64,000 nt of DNA. It comes from Sanguibacter suaedae (GTDB lineage: Bacteria > Actinomycetota > Actinomycetes > Actinomycetales > Cellulomonadaceae). Where the stretch lies: contig NZ_JAEINH010000002.1 in NCBI RefSeq assembly GCF_016342785.1, positions 220,019 to 284,018 on the forward strand. The letters are read 5' to 3'. Below, piece by piece: positions 19,086 to 29,131 of this stretch (the first letter of the stretch is position 1; the number at the start of each line of letters is the position of its first letter). Below the pieces are notes generated by a model. It was not told the DNA's origin, did not search any database, and was given only the letters and a program-made list of their open reading frames with translations. The position numbers and the translations under genes were made by a program.

Positions 19086-19216
19086 GGCGAGTCGTTGTGC
19101 TTCCACACGTGACCGGTGCGCCCACTCGCTAGGTCTAAGACGAAGCGCTCACCGACCTCGCCGGCCGCAGAATCCTGCGCCGGAGACGACACGATTACGA
19201 AACGAAGGCTAGGACC

Positions 19217-19660
19217 GTGCGCACGTATACCCCGAAGCCCGGCGACGTTCAGAACGACTGGTACGTCATCGACGCGACCGACGTCGTCCTGGGCCGCCTC
19301 GCCACCCACGTCGCTACCCTGCTCCGTGGAAAGCACAAGGCCACCTTCGCTCCGCACGTCGACGGCGGTGACTTCGTCATCGTCATCAACGCGGACAAGG
19401 TCGCCCTCACCGGCAACAAGCGTGAGCAGAAGCTGGCGTACACCCACTCCGGTTACCCGGGTGGTCTCCGTGCGGTCGCCTACTCCGAGCTGCTCGAGAA
19501 GCGCCCGGAGCGCGCAGTGGAGAAGGCCGTCCGCGGCATGCTCCCCAAGACCACCCTCGGTCGCAACCAGCTGGGAAAGCTCAAGGTCTACGCAGGCTCT
19601 GAGCACCCCCACGCTGCGCAGCAGCCGAAGCCGTTCGAGATCACCCAGGTCGCCCAGTAG
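19217..19660 (+). CDS. rplM: 50S ribosomal protein L13
   Basis: The GTG at 19217, behind GAAGGCTAGGA, gives 147 residues. The N-terminus [20 protein letters not shown] and the signature [20 protein letters not shown] are diagnostic. L13 is an early-assembly large-subunit protein. It pairs with rpsI as in nearly all bacteria. In some Firmicutes an L13-binding leader exists; I cannot confirm one here. Confidence 0.98.
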   Translation: MRTYTPKPGDVQNDWYVIDATDVVLGRLATHVATLLRGKHKATFAPHVDGGDFVIVINADKVALTGNKREQKLAYTHSGYPGGLRAVAYSELLEKRPERAVEKAVRGMLPKTTLGRNQLGKLKVYAGSEHPHAAQQPKPFEITQVAQ

Positions 19661-19701
19661 GCCCCGCCTGCTGAGCCGACATACAAGGACGCGAGGACAC
19701 A

Positions 19702-20190
19702 GTGGCCGAGACCACCGTCGACATCGACACGCTGGACGAAGAGACTCCCAGCAGCTACACCTCTGAGACCTCCGCCCCCACGGGGCAGGGTCAGAGCATC
19801 ACCGCGCCGGGCCAGGCACTGGGCCGTCGCAAGGAGGCGATCGCGCGCGTGCGCCTCGTCCCCGGGACCGGGCAGTGGAAGATCAACGGGCGCACGCTCG
19901 AGGAGTACTTCCCCAACAAGGTCCACCAGCAGCTCGTGAACTCCCCGCTGAAGCTCGTGGACGTCGAGGGTCGCTTCGACGTTGTCGCGCGCATCAACGG
20001 CGGCGGTTCCTCGGGTCAGGCAGGCGCCCTGCGCCTCGGCATCGCCCGTGCCCTCAACGAGATCGACGAGGAGCACAACCGCGCGACGCTGAAGAAGGCA
20101 GGCTTCCTCACGCGTGACGCCCGCGTGGTGGAGCGCAAGAAGGCCGGTCTCAAGAAGGCTCGCAAGGCGCCTCAGTACTCGAAGCGCTGA
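19702..20190 (+). CDS. rpsI: 30S ribosomal protein S9
   Basis: The GTG at 19702 gives 162 residues. The S9 core begins near residue 35 ([20 protein letters not shown]) and ends [18 protein letters not shown], whose C-terminal Arg touches the P-site tRNA. The first 34 residues are an acidic, Ser and Thr rich extension usual in Actinobacteria. A terminator follows. Confidence 0.98.
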   Translation: MAETTVDIDTLDEETPSSYTSETSAPTGQGQSITAPGQALGRRKEAIARVRLVPGTGQWKINGRTLEEYFPNKVHQQLVNSPLKLVDVEGRFDVVARINGGGSSGQAGALRLGIARALNEIDEEHNRATLKKAGFLTRDARVVERKKAGLKKARKAPQYSKR

Positions 20191-20204
20191 TCCCAGCCCT
20201 GTTC

Positions 20205-20236
20205 GACGGCTCCGATGGTTCGCCATCGGGGCCGTC
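20205..20236 (+). terminator. Terminator after rpsI
   Basis: A 14-bp stem with one G-U pair (20205-20218 with 20223-20236) and a TTCG tetraloop begins 14 nt after rpsI and is followed by GTTCGTTG. Confidence 0.75.
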
Positions 20237-20302
20237 GTTCGTTGGGTGCGGTGCGCGTTGTCCTCGGAGAAGTCCTCATCAGCACGGAGAGTTAGGCAGA
20301 CC

Positions 20303-21649
20303 ATGGGTCGACTGTTCGGAACCGACGGCGTCAGAGGGCTCGCGAACCGCGACGTCACCGCCGAGCTCGCCCTCGACCTCGCCGTCGCGGCCGCCCACGT
20401 CCTCGGGCAGCGCGGCGTGTTCTCTGGCCACCGGCCACGCGCCGTCGTCGGGCGCGACCCCCGCGCGTCGGGCGAGTTCCTCTCGGCCGCGGTCTGCGCG
20501 GGTCTCGCCAGCGCAGGCATCGACGTCATCGACGTCGGGGTGGTCCCCACCCCCGCGGTCGCCTATCTCACGGGCGACATGAACCTCGACCTCGGGGTGA
20601 TGATCTCCGCGTCGCACAACCCGATGGCCGACAACGGCATCAAGTTCTTCAACCGCTCCGGCTTCAAGCTCGACGACGACGTCGAGGACCAGATCGAGGC
20701 CCGGCTCCGTGAGGACTGGGAGCGGCCCGTCGGCGCCGAGGTCGGCCGCATGTCCCAGGACTACGACGCCGTCTGGCGCTACGTCGAGCACATCGTCTCC
20801 ACGGTGCCGCACCGGCTCGACGGCCTCAAGGTGGTCGTCGACAGCGCGAACGGCTCTGCCAGCGAGGTGGGCCCGGAGGCGCTCAGGCGCGCCGGCGCGG
20901 AGGTCGTCGTCATCGGCTCGTACCCGGACGGCGAGAACATCAACGAGGGCTACGGGGCAACGAGCCCGCGGCGCATGGCCGCAGCGACGGTGGGACACTG
21001 GGCGCACGCCGGCGTGTCGTTCGACGGTGACGCCGACCGCTGCATCGCCTCCGACGAGGACGGGCAGATCGTCGACGGGGACCAGATCATGGGGATCCTC
21101 GCCCTGGCGCACGCGGACCGCGGCACCCTGGCCAACGGCACCCTCGTCACGACCGTCATGTCCAACCTCGGCCTCAAGCTCGCGATGGAGAAGGCAGGCA
21201 TCCGGACCGTTCAGACGAGCGTCGGTGACCGGTACGTGCTCGAGGAGATGCATCGCGGCGGGTACTCCGTGGGCGGCGAGCAGTCCGGCCACGTGCTCCT
21301 CACGGACTTCGCGACCACGGGCGACGGGGTCCTCACCGCGCTGCACCTCCTGAGCCGGCTCGCGGAGAGCAAGGTCGCGATGTCGCAGCTCGCCTCGGGG
21401 ATCGTCCGTCTCCCACAGATCATGATCAACGTCAAGGGCGTCGACAAGGCCCGGGCGAGCACCGACGAGGGTGTCCTCGCTGCGGTCCGTGACGCCGAGG
21501 CGCTCCTTGGTGAGACCGGGCGCGTGCTCCTGCGCCCGTCCGGCACCGAGGCGCTCGTGCGGGTCATGGTCGAGGCGGTGACGCAGGAGCAGGCCGACAG
21601 CGTGGCCCGCTCGCTCGCGACGGTGGTCGAGGAGCGGCTCGCCCTGTGA
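20303..21649 (+). CDS. glmM: Phosphoglucosamine mutase
   Basis: The ATG at 20303 gives 448 residues. The start MGRLFGTDGVRGLANRDVT, the phosphoserine loop ISASHNPMADNG (Ser104), the metal loop FDGDADRC and the C-terminal phosphate loop RPSGTEALVRVM cover the whole family. GlmM converts glucosamine-6-P to glucosamine-1-P for UDP-GlcNAc and peptidoglycan synthesis. It often follows rplM-rpsI; glmS, which makes its substrate, lies 2.6 kb downstream. Confidence 0.98.
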   Translation: MGRLFGTDGVRGLANRDVTAELALDLAVAAAHVLGQRGVFSGHRPRAVVGRDPRASGEFLSAAVCAGLASAGIDVIDVGVVPTPAVAYLTGDMNLDLGVMISASHNPMADNGIKFFNRSGFKLDDDVEDQIEARLREDWERPVGAEVGRMSQDYDAVWRYVEHIVSTVPHRLDGLKVVVDSANGSASEVGPEALRRAGAEVVVIGSYPDGENINEGYGATSPRRMAAATVGHWAHAGVSFDGDADRCIASDEDGQIVDGDQIMGILALAHADRGTLANGTLVTTVMSNLGLKLAMEKAGIRTVQTSVGDRYVLEEMHRGGYSVGGEQSGHVLLTDFATTGDGVLTALHLLSRLAESKVAMSQLASGIVRLPQIMINVKGVDKARASTDEGVLAAVRDAEALLGETGRVLLRPSGTEALVRVMVEAVTQEQADSVARSLATVVEERLAL

Positions 21650-21673
21650 GCGCCGGACAGTGAGCGCCGCCCT

Positions 21674-22312
21674 GTGAGCACCGATCCGGCCCTCCGCGAC
21701 GCGGTCGAGGCGTTCCTCGGCGCGCACGACGACGGGATCCTGCCGATCGTCCGCGCCGGTCACCCGGTCCTCCGGCAGGTCGCCGCACCGTACGACGGGC
21801 AGCTGGGGGACCTGTTCCCTCGCCTCGTGGAAGCGATGCGCCTCACGATGATCGCTGCCCCAGGCGTAGGGCTCGCCGCCCCGCAGGTGGGCATCGGGAT
21901 CGCCGTCGCCGTCCTCCAGGACGCAGGTTCGCCCGAGGGCGGCGCGGATCCGCGCGAGCGCTCCCCGCTCGACTTCCGGGTCCTCGTCAACCCCTCGTAC
22001 GAGCGGCACGGAGACGCGTCGGTGTCGTTCTACGAGGGCTGCCTGAGCGTGCCCGGGTACCAGGCCGTCGTCCCACGGGCGCGCTCCGTGCGGCTCACGG
22101 GTGAGGACGAGACCGGACGCCCGCTCGACGAGGTGGTCACGGGATGGCCGGCCCGGATCGTCCAGCACGAGACCGACCACCTGCGGGGCGAGCTCTACGT
22201 CGACCACGCCCACACGCGCTCGCTGACCTCCGACGACACGCTCGCCCGACTGTGGGCCGCGGACCCGGTGCCCCGTGAGGCCGCGGCACGGCTGGGCTTC
22301 CCTCTGGACTGA
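21674..22312 (+). CDS. def: Peptide deformylase
   Basis: The GTG at 21674 gives 212 residues. The three deformylase motifs are GVGLAAPQVGI, EGCLSVPGYQ and QHETDHLRGELYVD, supplying the Cys and two His metal ligands and the catalytic Glu. There is an N-terminal extension of about 30 residues before the core. The enzyme removes the formyl group from nascent peptides, the step before the Map reaction. It follows glmM by 24 nt. Confidence 0.96.
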   Translation: MSTDPALRDAVEAFLGAHDDGILPIVRAGHPVLRQVAAPYDGQLGDLFPRLVEAMRLTMIAAPGVGLAAPQVGIGIAVAVLQDAGSPEGGADPRERSPLDFRVLVNPSYERHGDASVSFYEGCLSVPGYQAVVPRARSVRLTGEDETGRPLDEVVTGWPARIVQHETDHLRGELYVDHAHTRSLTSDDTLARLWAADPVPREAAARLGFPLD

Positions 22313-22479
22313 CGGGACGCACAGCACCCGTCGCCCGGACGGGCATCGTCGTCCTCGCCGTGCAGGCATCGTGCAGGGACGGTGCACACACCCCGGGCGA
22401 TGGCCGTCCGGGGGAGTTGGTACGTAGGCTGTCGACGGGCCGCAGGAGCGTCCCACCACCGAGGAGAGGGACGGACGAC

Positions 22480-23193
22480 GTGCTCGACGGGTTGGAGTTG
22501 TGGGCTGAGGGTTTCGCGGCGTCGCCCTGGGTCTTCGTCGTGCTGTTCGCCTTCGTGACGATCGACGCCTTCTTCCCACCGGTGCCCAGCGAGTCCCTGG
22601 TCATCGCGCTGGCGGCGATCTCCCTCTCCACCGGGTCTCCCGACCTCTGGCCGCTCGCCGTCGTCGCCGCGCTCGGGGCGTTCACGGGGGACCTCATCGC
22701 CTATGCCCTCGGTCGGAGGTTCGAGGTGCACCGCCTCCGCATCTTCCGGGCGCGCCGCGCGCAGGCGGCGTTCGTCTGGGCGGACCGTGCCCTGCGGTCG
22801 CGCCCCGCCCCGTTCATCATCGCCGCGCGCTACATCCCCGTGGGGCGCGTGGCCGTGAACATGACGGCCGGGTCCCTCGGCTACCCGTGGCGCAGGTTCG
22901 TCGGGCTCGCTGCCGTCGCGGCCGTCACGTGGTCCGCCTACTCGACGCTCATCGGCTACACCGCGGGGGCGTGGCTCGAGGGCCGGCCGGGCCTGGCGGT
23001 GGTCGTCGGCGTCGTCGGCGGGAGCGCCATCGGCTTCGTCATCGACTGGGCCCTCGGCCGGTTCGTCCGGGCGAGGGCCGCGCGTGACGACGCGCGGCGC
23101 GAGTCGGCGCCCCCGGCACTGCCGGAGCACTCCGTGGGGCTGACCGCCGGCTCCGCGGACGCGGCGCACGAGTCGGTGCGCGAGCGGACCTGA
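22480..23193 (+). CDS. DedA family membrane protein
   Basis: I chose the GTG at 22480 because GAGGAGAGGG lies 9 nt upstream; it gives 237 residues. The DedA (VTT) features are present: acidic loop FFPPVPSESLVIAL and the Arg-rich AARYIPVGRVAVNMTAG. Four to five membrane segments are predicted by eye, with a charged Ala and Arg rich C-terminal tail. DedA proteins affect membrane lipid distribution, including undecaprenyl phosphate recycling in some members. Confidence 0.88.
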   Translation: MLDGLELWAEGFAASPWVFVVLFAFVTIDAFFPPVPSESLVIALAAISLSTGSPDLWPLAVVAALGAFTGDLIAYALGRRFEVHRLRIFRARRAQAAFVWADRALRSRPAPFIIAARYIPVGRVAVNMTAGSLGYPWRRFVGLAAVAAVTWSAYSTLIGYTAGAWLEGRPGLAVVVGVVGGSAIGFVIDWALGRFVRARAARDDARRESAPPALPEHSVGLTAGSADAAHESVRERT

Positions 23194-23220
23194 CCGGTCT
23201 GCCGGGAGCGGCGCGGCGGG

Positions 23221-24243
23221 TCAGAGCTTGCGGAGCCGCACACGTTCGACGGAGTGGTCCGCGCCCTTGGTGAGGACGAGCGTGGCACGGCTGCGGGTCG
23301 GCAGGATGTTCGCCTCGAGGTTGGGGGCGTTGATGGCGTCCCAGATGCTCTCGGCGCGGGCGACGGCGTCGTCGTCTGAGTACGACGCGTACCGGTGGAA
23401 GAACGACTCCGGCTGGGCGAACGCCGTCTCCCGGAGCGACAGGAAGCGGTCGACGTACCACTGGCGGATGTCGGAGGTGCGCGCGTCGACGTAGATCGAG
23501 AAGTCGAAGAAGTCGCTCACCGCGAGGTTCGACGTCGTCGGGGACGTCCGGGCGGCCTCGGTGGCCCGAGCGGGCTGGAGGACGTTGAGACCTTCCACGA
23601 TGAGCACGTCGGGGCGGCGGACCACGGCCTCGGCGCCCGCGACGATGTCGTAGGTCAGGTGGTCGTAGACGGGGGCGCGGACCTCGGGCCGCCCGGCCTT
23701 GATCTTCGTGAGGAAGCGGATGAGGGCCCGGCGGTCGTAGGACTCCGGGAAGCCCTTGCGCTCCATGAGCCCGCGCCGCTCGAGCTCGGCGTTGGGCAGG
23801 AGGAACCCGTCGGTCGTGATGAGCTCCACCCGGGGCGTGTCGGGCCAGCGGGCCATCATCTCGCGGAGGATGCGGGCGGTCGTCGACTTCCCGACGGCCA
23901 CGGATCCGGCGACACCGATGACGTAGGGGGTCCGGCTGGAGTCCTCGCGGAGGAACGTCGACGTCGCCCTGTGCAGCTTGGTCGCGGCCGCGACGTAGAG
24001 GTTGAGGAGGCGGGAGAGCGGGCGGTAGACGGCGTCGACCTCGGCGAGGTCGATGGGGTCCCCGAGGCCGCGCAGCCGGGCGACGTCCGCGTCGGTGAGC
24101 GGCAGCGGTGTCGACTCCGAGAGCCGGTACCAGGCCGACCGGTCGAGGTCGACGTACGGCGAGGAGGGGACGATGTGCGAGGCGGCCACCGCCTGATTCT
24201 GCCTGATCTGCGCCCGGAGTTCGTCCACTAGACTCACGACCAT
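23221..24243 (-). CDS. coaA: Pantothenate kinase, type I
   Basis: The product has 340 residues with the P-loop [17 protein letters not shown] and the downstream [12 protein letters not shown] and YDHLTYDIV motifs of CoaA. It phosphorylates pantothenate, the first step of coenzyme A synthesis, and is usually inhibited by CoA. The ATG at 24243 overlaps the divergent glmS start by 2 bp; GTG codons at 24237 and 24228 are alternatives. The candidate -10 AACGAT (24251-24256) lies within glmS codons 4-5. Confidence 0.95.
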   Translation of the reverse strand: MVVSLVDELRAQIRQNQAVAASHIVPSSPYVDLDRSAWYRLSESTPLPLTDADVARLRGLGDPIDLAEVDAVYRPLSRLLNLYVAAATKLHRATSTFLREDSSRTPYVIGVAGSVAVGKSTTARILREMMARWPDTPRVELITTDGFLLPNAELERRGLMERKGFPESYDRRALIRFLTKIKAGRPEVRAPVYDHLTYDIVAGAEAVVRRPDVLIVEGLNVLQPARATEAARTSPTTSNLAVSDFFDFSIYVDARTSDIRQWYVDRFLSLRETAFAQPESFFHRYASYSDDDAVARAESIWDAINAPNLEANILPTRSRATLVLTKGADHSVERVRLRKL

Positions 24244-24256
24244 GTGTGGAATCGTT
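24229..24256. promoter_or_regulatory. Interlocked divergent leaderless promoters of glmS and coaA
   Basis: On the plus strand TAGACT (24229-24234) lies 7 nt before the glmS ATG and inside coaA codons 4-5. On the minus strand AACGAT (24256-24251) lies 7 nt before the coaA ATG and inside glmS codons 4-5. Neither gene has room for a ribosome-binding site outside the other gene. The plus-strand element is the better match. Confidence 0.5.
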
Positions 24257-26107
24257 GGCTATGTCGGCCCGCAGACCCCGTCAGCCCGTCCCGTGGACGT
24301 CGTCGTCGAGGGCCTGAGGCGCCTCGAGTACCGGGGGTACGACTCGGCGGGGGTGGCCCTCGTCTCGCCGGACCTGGACCACGTGACGGCCGCGAAGAAG
24401 TCGGGCAAGCTCGTCAACCTCGTCGACGAGCTCGAGGCGCACCCCCTGGCGGCCTCGACCGCCGCGATCGGGCACACGCGGTGGGCCACCCACGGGGCGC
24501 CCAACGACGTCAACGCGCACCCGCACCTCTCGGAGGACGGGCGCCTGGCGCTCATCCACAACGGCATCGTGGAGAACTTCGCGCTCCTCAAGGAGGAGCT
24601 CCTCGCCGCGGGCGTGACCTTCCTCTCCGAGACGGACACCGAGGTCGCCGCGCACCTGCTCGCCCGCGCCCACGACGCCACGGGCGACCTCACGGAGGCC
24701 ATGCGGCAGGTCGCCCAGCGTCTCGACGGGACGTTCACGCTGCTCGCGGTCCACGCGGACTCTCCCGGGACCGTCGTCGGCGCCCGCCACGACTCGCCGC
24801 TCGTCGTGGGCCTCGGCGACGGGGAGAACTTCCTCGGCTCCGACGTCGCCGCGTTCATCGCGCACACCAAGGAGGCGCTCGAGCTCGGGCAGGACCAGAT
24901 CGCCACGATCACCCCGCACGAGGTGACCGTGATGGACTTCGACGGGAACCCCGTCGAGCCCAAGCGGTTCACCGTCGACTGGGACGCCGCCGCCGCCGAG
25001 AAGGGCGGGTTCGGCTCCTTCATGGACAAGGAGATCCACGACCAGCCGCAGGCCGTCGGCGACACGCTGCTGGGCCGCACCGACCTCCAGGGCGACCTCG
25101 TCCTGGACGACCTGAGGATCGACGAGGCCGTCCTGCGCACGGTCGACAAGATCGTCGTCATCGCCTGCGGGACGGCGGCCTACGCCGGTCACGTCGCGAA
25201 GTACGCCATCGAGCACTGGTGCCGCATCCCCGTCGAGGTCGAGCTGGCGCACGAGTTCCGCTACCGGGACCCCGTGGTCAACGAGAAGACCCTCGTGGTG
25301 GCGATCACGCAGTCCGGCGAGACCATGGACACGCTCATGGCCGTGCGCCACGCGCGGGAGCAGGGTGCCAAGGTCATCTCCATCGTCAACACGCACGGCT
25401 CGACCATCCCGCGCGAGTCCGACGCCGTGCTCTACACGCACGCCGGCCCGGAGATCGCGGTGGCGTCCACCAAGGCGTTCCTCTCGCAGATCACCGCCGC
25501 CTACCTCCTCGGCCTCTACCTGGCGCAGCTGCGCGGGAACAAGTTCCCCGACGAGATCGCGGAGATCTACGAGGCCCTGCGGGCCATGCCGGCGAAGATC
25601 CAGGAGGTCATCGACCGGGGCGGGCGGGTCCGGGAGATCGCCCGCTGGATGGCGGACACGTCGTCGGTGCTGTTCCTCGGACGGCACGTCGGCTTCCCGG
25701 TCGCCATGGAGGGTGCGCTCAAGCTCAAGGAGCTCGCGTACATCCACGCCGAGGGGTTCGCGGCCGGCGAGCTCAAGCACGGGCCCATCGCCCTCATCGA
25801 GCCCGGGCAGCCGGTGTTCGTCGTCGTGCCGTCGCCGCGCGGGCGCGACTCCCTCCATTCCAAGGTCATCTCGAACATCCAGGAGATCCGTGCCCGTGGC
25901 GCGCGCACGCTCGTCATCGCGGAGGACGGCGACGACGCGGTGCTGCCGTTCGCCGACGAGGTGTTCTGGGTGCCGCAGTGCCCGACGCTGCTCTCGCCGC
26001 TCCTCACGGTGGTCCCGCTGCAGATCTTCGCGTGCGAGCTCGCGACGGCTCGCGGCCTGGACGTGGACCAGCCGCGCAACCTCGCGAAGTCCGTCACGGT
26101 CGAGTGA
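24242..26107 (+). CDS. glmS: Glutamine-fructose-6-phosphate aminotransferase (isomerising)
   Basis: The product has 621 residues. The N-terminal glutaminase domain starts [11 protein letters not shown] with Cys2 as nucleophile. Two SIS domains follow ([12 protein letters not shown], then [19 protein letters not shown]), and the C-terminus ends [10 protein letters not shown]. GlmS makes glucosamine-6-P from fructose-6-P and glutamine, feeding GlmM. No glmS ribozyme is possible, because the start codon has no leader room. acpS follows 25 nt later. Confidence 0.98.
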   Translation: MCGIVGYVGPQTPSARPVDVVVEGLRRLEYRGYDSAGVALVSPDLDHVTAAKKSGKLVNLVDELEAHPLAASTAAIGHTRWATHGAPNDVNAHPHLSEDGRLALIHNGIVENFALLKEELLAAGVTFLSETDTEVAAHLLARAHDATGDLTEAMRQVAQRLDGTFTLLAVHADSPGTVVGARHDSPLVVGLGDGENFLGSDVAAFIAHTKEALELGQDQIATITPHEVTVMDFDGNPVEPKRFTVDWDAAAAEKGGFGSFMDKEIHDQPQAVGDTLLGRTDLQGDLVLDDLRIDEAVLRTVDKIVVIACGTAAYAGHVAKYAIEHWCRIPVEVELAHEFRYRDPVVNEKTLVVAITQSGETMDTLMAVRHAREQGAKVISIVNTHGSTIPRESDAVLYTHAGPEIAVASTKAFLSQITAAYLLGLYLAQLRGNKFPDEIAEIYEALRAMPAKIQEVIDRGGRVREIARWMADTSSVLFLGRHVGFPVAMEGALKLKELAYIHAEGFAAGELKHGPIALIEPGQPVFVVVPSPRGRDSLHSKVISNIQEIRARGARTLVIAEDGDDAVLPFADEVFWVPQCPTLLSPLLTVVPLQIFACELATARGLDVDQPRNLAKSVTVE

Positions 26108-26132
26108 CCCGCGCGCGCGGCGGCGTGCACGC

Positions 26133-26483
26133 GTGATCGTCGGCATCGGGGTCGACGTCGTCGAGATCGGTCGCTTCATGGCGGCGCTCGAGCGGACCCC
26201 GCGGCTGCGGGAGAAGCTCTTCACCGAGCCCGAGCGTGACCTGCCACCGTCGTCGCTCGCTGCCCGGTTCGCGGCGAAGGAGGCCGTCGCCAAGGCGCTC
26301 GGCGCCCCGGGAGACCTGCGGTGGCACGACGTGACGGTGCCGAGGGTCCCCGGGGCGCCACCCGTCCTCGAGGTGCGTGGGACCGTCGCGGCACGGGCCG
26401 CCGAGCTCGGTGTCGAGCGGTTCCACCTGTCCTTGTCCCACGACGGCGGCATGGCCACCGCGATGGTCGTCGCCGAGGGCTGA
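26133..26483 (+). CDS. acpS: Holo-[acyl-carrier-protein] synthase
   Basis: The GTG at 26133 gives 116 residues. The two signature metal ligands are visible: Asp8 in [13 protein letters not shown] and Glu50 in [13 protein letters not shown]. AcpS transfers phosphopantetheine from CoA to acyl carrier proteins, which links it functionally to coaA next to glmS. It follows glmS closely and probably shares its message. The opposite-strand oxidoreductase ends 5 nt downstream. Confidence 0.95.
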   Translation: MIVGIGVDVVEIGRFMAALERTPRLREKLFTEPERDLPPSSLAARFAAKEAVAKALGAPGDLRWHDVTVPRVPGAPPVLEVRGTVAARAAELGVERFHLSLSHDGGMATAMVVAEG

Positions 26484-26487
26484 CGGG

Positions 26488-27474
26488 TCAGCCGAAGGCG
26501 GGCGCCACCTGCGTCTCGAAGAGCTCGATCCCCGTGCGGTCGTAGGCGGCCTCCGCGAAGTACGTGATGGCGTACGTCATGCCGATGCCCTCGAGCTGCT
26601 CGAGCCTCTCGACGATCTGCTCGGGCGTCCCGACCAGGGGCCCGGTGCGGAGCTGCTCCGTCGCCTCCGCGGCCTTCGACGGGACGGTCCTCGAGTAGTG
26701 GTCCTCGATCCACGCGAGACGGTCGGCGACGTCCTTCTCCGTCTCGCCGACGACCACGTTGTAGTTCGCGGACCGGGTGATCGCGCCGACGTCGCGGCCG
26801 ACCGCGGCGCAGTGCTCGGCGAGGATCGCCGACTTGTGGGCGAACGTCTCGGGCGTGCCGTCGAAGTTCGTGTACTGGGCGTGCTCCGCGGCGATGCGCA
26901 GCGTCTTCTTCTCACCGCCACCCGCGATCCACAGAGGCGGCCCCCCGTGCTGCAGGGGCAGCGGGTAGCAGAGGGCGCCGTCCACCTGGTAGTGCGTCCC
27001 GGCGAGGGTCGCGGAGCCCTCGGACCACATCTGCCGCATGATCTGCACGCCCTCGTCGAGCATCGCGAGGCGCTCGCCGGCGCGGGGGAACCCGTACCCG
27101 TAGGCGCGCCACTCGTGTTCGTACCACCCGGCGCCGATGCCCATCTGCACGCGTCCGCCGCTGATGATGTCGGTGGTCGCGGCGACCTTCGCGAGGTACG
27201 CGGGGTTGCGGTAGGACATGCAGGTGCACATCTGGCCGAGCTTGACGCGGTGGCTCGCGGCGGCGAACGCGGCCATGAGCGCCCACGCCTCGTGGGTCGC
27301 CTCCTGCGTGGGTTCGGGGACGGTGTGGAAGTGGTCGTAGACCCACACGGAGTCGAAGGTGGTGCCCTGGTCGGCGTGCTGGAGGAGGCCGTTCATGACG
27401 GACCAGTGGTCAGCGGCGTCGATGCCGGTGAGGTCCTGGCGCCAGCCCTGGGGGATGAAGAGTCCGAATCGCAT
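26488..27474 (-). CDS. LLM-class F420-dependent oxidoreductase
   Basis: I chose the ATG at 27474, giving 328 residues beginning MRFGLFIPQGWRQDL, the typical luciferase-like N-terminus. Later segments FDSVWVYDHFHTVP and GRVQMGIGAGWYEHEW are F420-type LLM features. The enzyme is probably a cytoplasmic deazaflavin (F420) oxidoreductase of unknown substrate. Upstream in-frame sequence is not conserved, and TACTGT (27481-27486) lies 6 nt before this ATG, consistent with a leaderless message. Confidence 0.9.
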   Translation of the reverse strand: MRFGLFIPQGWRQDLTGIDAADHWSVMNGLLQHADQGTTFDSVWVYDHFHTVPEPTQEATHEAWALMAAFAAASHRVKLGQMCTCMSYRNPAYLAKVAATTDIISGGRVQMGIGAGWYEHEWRAYGYGFPRAGERLAMLDEGVQIMRQMWSEGSATLAGTHYQVDGALCYPLPLQHGGPPLWIAGGGEKKTLRIAAEHAQYTNFDGTPETFAHKSAILAEHCAAVGRDVGAITRSANYNVVVGETEKDVADRLAWIEDHYSRTVPSKAAEATEQLRTGPLVGTPEQIVERLEQLEGIGMTYAITYFAEAAYDRTGIELFETQVAPAFG

Positions 27475-27480
27475 GGTGCC

Positions 27481-27486
27481 ACAGTA
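27481..27486 (-). promoter_or_regulatory. Leaderless -10 of the F420 oxidoreductase gene
   Basis: On the minus strand TACTGT is followed by 6 nt and then the ATG at 27474, with no Shine-Dalgarno sequence. The divergent nnr gene starts 73 nt away and has a weaker CATGAT at 27536-27541, 6 nt before its own ATG. Confidence 0.45.
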
Positions 27487-27547
27487 CGTCCGCCCCGCGG
27501 GAGGGCGCAGAAGGTGCGGGCGGTGGCCCGCGCGGCATGATGGCCCC

Positions 27548-29131
27548 ATGATCGACGCCTACGACGCCAGGTCCGTCCGTGCCGCCGAGGAGCCGTTGCT
27601 CGCCCGGGGCGAGCCCTTGATGGAGCGGGCGGCGTTCGCGCTCGCGGAGGTCGTCGCGCGCGAGCTGCGCGCCCGACGCGGGGCGGTCGCCGGAGGTCGT
27701 GTCGTGGTCCTCGCGGGCGCGGGGAACAACGGGGGCGACGCGCTCCTCGCGGGAGCCCGGCTGGCCGGGCGGGGAGTGGCTGTCGCGGTCGTCCGTGCGG
27801 CGGGCGCGGTCCACGAGGAGGGGCTGAGGGCGGTCCTCGCCGCAGGTGGGCGAGCGCTCGGGGACGCCGACGGACCGTGGGACCAGGGCCTGGTCCGTGC
27901 GGTCGCGGGAGCGGACGTCGTCCTCGACGGGATCCTCGGGAACGGCGCCTCGGGAGGCCTGCGGGAGCCGGCGCGGTCCCTCGTGACGGAGGTCGCGCGC
28001 GCGGCCGCGTCCGTCGACGGCGGGGGCCCGGTGGTCGTCGCCGTCGACCTGCCGAGCGGGATCGGCGTGGACGACGGCACGGTCTGCGGTCCGGTGCTGC
28101 GCGCGGACGTCACCGTGTCCTTCGGTGCGCTGAAGCCCGGACTGCTCCTGCCGCCCGCGGCAGACCTCGCCGGTCGCGTCGAGGTCGTGGACCTCGGGCT
28201 GGCGCTGCCGCTCTCGGAGGGGCGGCACGGGCGCGCGAGCGTGCAGCGCCTCACCCCGGCCGACGTCGTGGGCCTGGGGATCCTCCGGACGCCGGACGCC
28301 TCGGCGCACAAGTACACGCGCGGTGTCCTCGGGGTGGTGGCGGGGACCCGCCAGTACCCGGGGGCCGCGGTCCTCACGGTCTCGGCCGCCGTACGGACGG
28401 GGACCGGCATGGTGCGGTACCTGGGTGGGCGCGACGTGACGGCGTCGGTGCTGGCCGCGCGGCCGGAGGTCGTGCCCGCGTCGGGCAGGGTCCAGGCCTG
28501 GGCGGTGGGACCGGGCGTCGCGAGCGCCCCCACGGCGGACGACGACGCGACGCGCTCGCAGCAGGACCGGGTGCGGCACGCGCTGGCGCAGGCCGTCGGA
28601 GAGGCGGTGTCCGACGTCGCGGGAGGGCCTGTGCCCGCGGTCGTCGACGCGGGTGCGTTGGCGCTCCTGCCGGAGCGGTGCCCGCCGTGGGTGGTCCTCA
28701 CGCCCCACGCCGGCGAGCTCGCCGAGCTCCTGCGGTCGAGAGGCGAGCGTGTGGAGCGGGCCGACGTCGAGGCGGAGCCTGTCCGCTGGGTGCGTCGCGC
28801 CCGTGACCTCACCGGCGCGACCGTGCTGCTCAAGGGGGGTGTCACGCTCGTGGCAGGCCCGGACACCGTCCTGTCCCAGGCGGACGGGCCCGCGTGGTTG
28901 TCGACGGCAGGTGCAGGTGACGTGCTCACGGGGATCCTCGGTGCGCTCCTGGCCGCGCACTCCGAGGCCGCCCTCAAGGACCCGGCGGTGCCTTCTCTCG
29001 TGGCGGCTGCCGCGGCTCTCGTCCACGGTCGGGCGGCGCACCGGGCGAACCCCGGGGGGCCGGTCTCGGCCCTCGACGTCGCCGAGGCGGTGCCGGGAGT
29101 CGTGGCCGACCTCCTCGCAGGGCGCGCGTGA
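27548..29131 (+). CDS. nnr: Bifunctional NAD(P)H-hydrate epimerase / ADP-dependent dehydratase
   Basis: The ATG at 27548 gives 527 residues. The N-terminal YjeF domain has AGAGNNGGDALLAGARLA and VDLPSGIGVDDG. The C-terminal ribokinase-like dehydratase domain has TPHAGELAELL and the anion-hole motif STAGAGDVLTGILGALLA. The protein repairs hydrated NADH and NADPH: the epimerase acts on the R form and the dehydratase uses ADP. Its stop overlaps the next start (GTGA). Confidence 0.95.
   Translation: MIDAYDARSVRAAEEPLLARGEPLMERAAFALAEVVARELRARRGAVAGGRVVVLAGAGNNGGDALLAGARLAGRGVAVAVVRAAGAVHEEGLRAVLAAGGRALGDADGPWDQGLVRAVAGADVVLDGILGNGASGGLREPARSLVTEVARAAASVDGGGPVVVAVDLPSGIGVDDGTVCGPVLRADVTVSFGALKPGLLLPPAADLAGRVEVVDLGLALPLSEGRHGRASVQRLTPADVVGLGILRTPDASAHKYTRGVLGVVAGTRQYPGAAVLTVSAAVRTGTGMVRYLGGRDVTASVLAARPEVVPASGRVQAWAVGPGVASAPTADDDATRSQQDRVRHALAQAVGEAVSDVAGGPVPAVVDAGALALLPERCPPWVVLTPHAGELAELLRSRGERVERADVEAEPVRWVRRARDLTGATVLLKGGVTLVAGPDTVLSQADGPAWLSTAGAGDVLTGILGALLAAHSEAALKDPAVPSLVAAAAALVHGRAAHRANPGGPVSALDVAEAVPGVVADLLAGRA

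Noticed and set aside
19090-19216. L13-binding autoregulatory leader before rplM
   Set aside because: The leader length would allow it, but I could not recognise the known Firmicutes structure, so it is not annotated.
24100-24242. glmS ribozyme or riboswitch upstream of glmS
   Set aside because: The region is coaA coding sequence up to the glmS start codon, and no conserved ribozyme core is seen.
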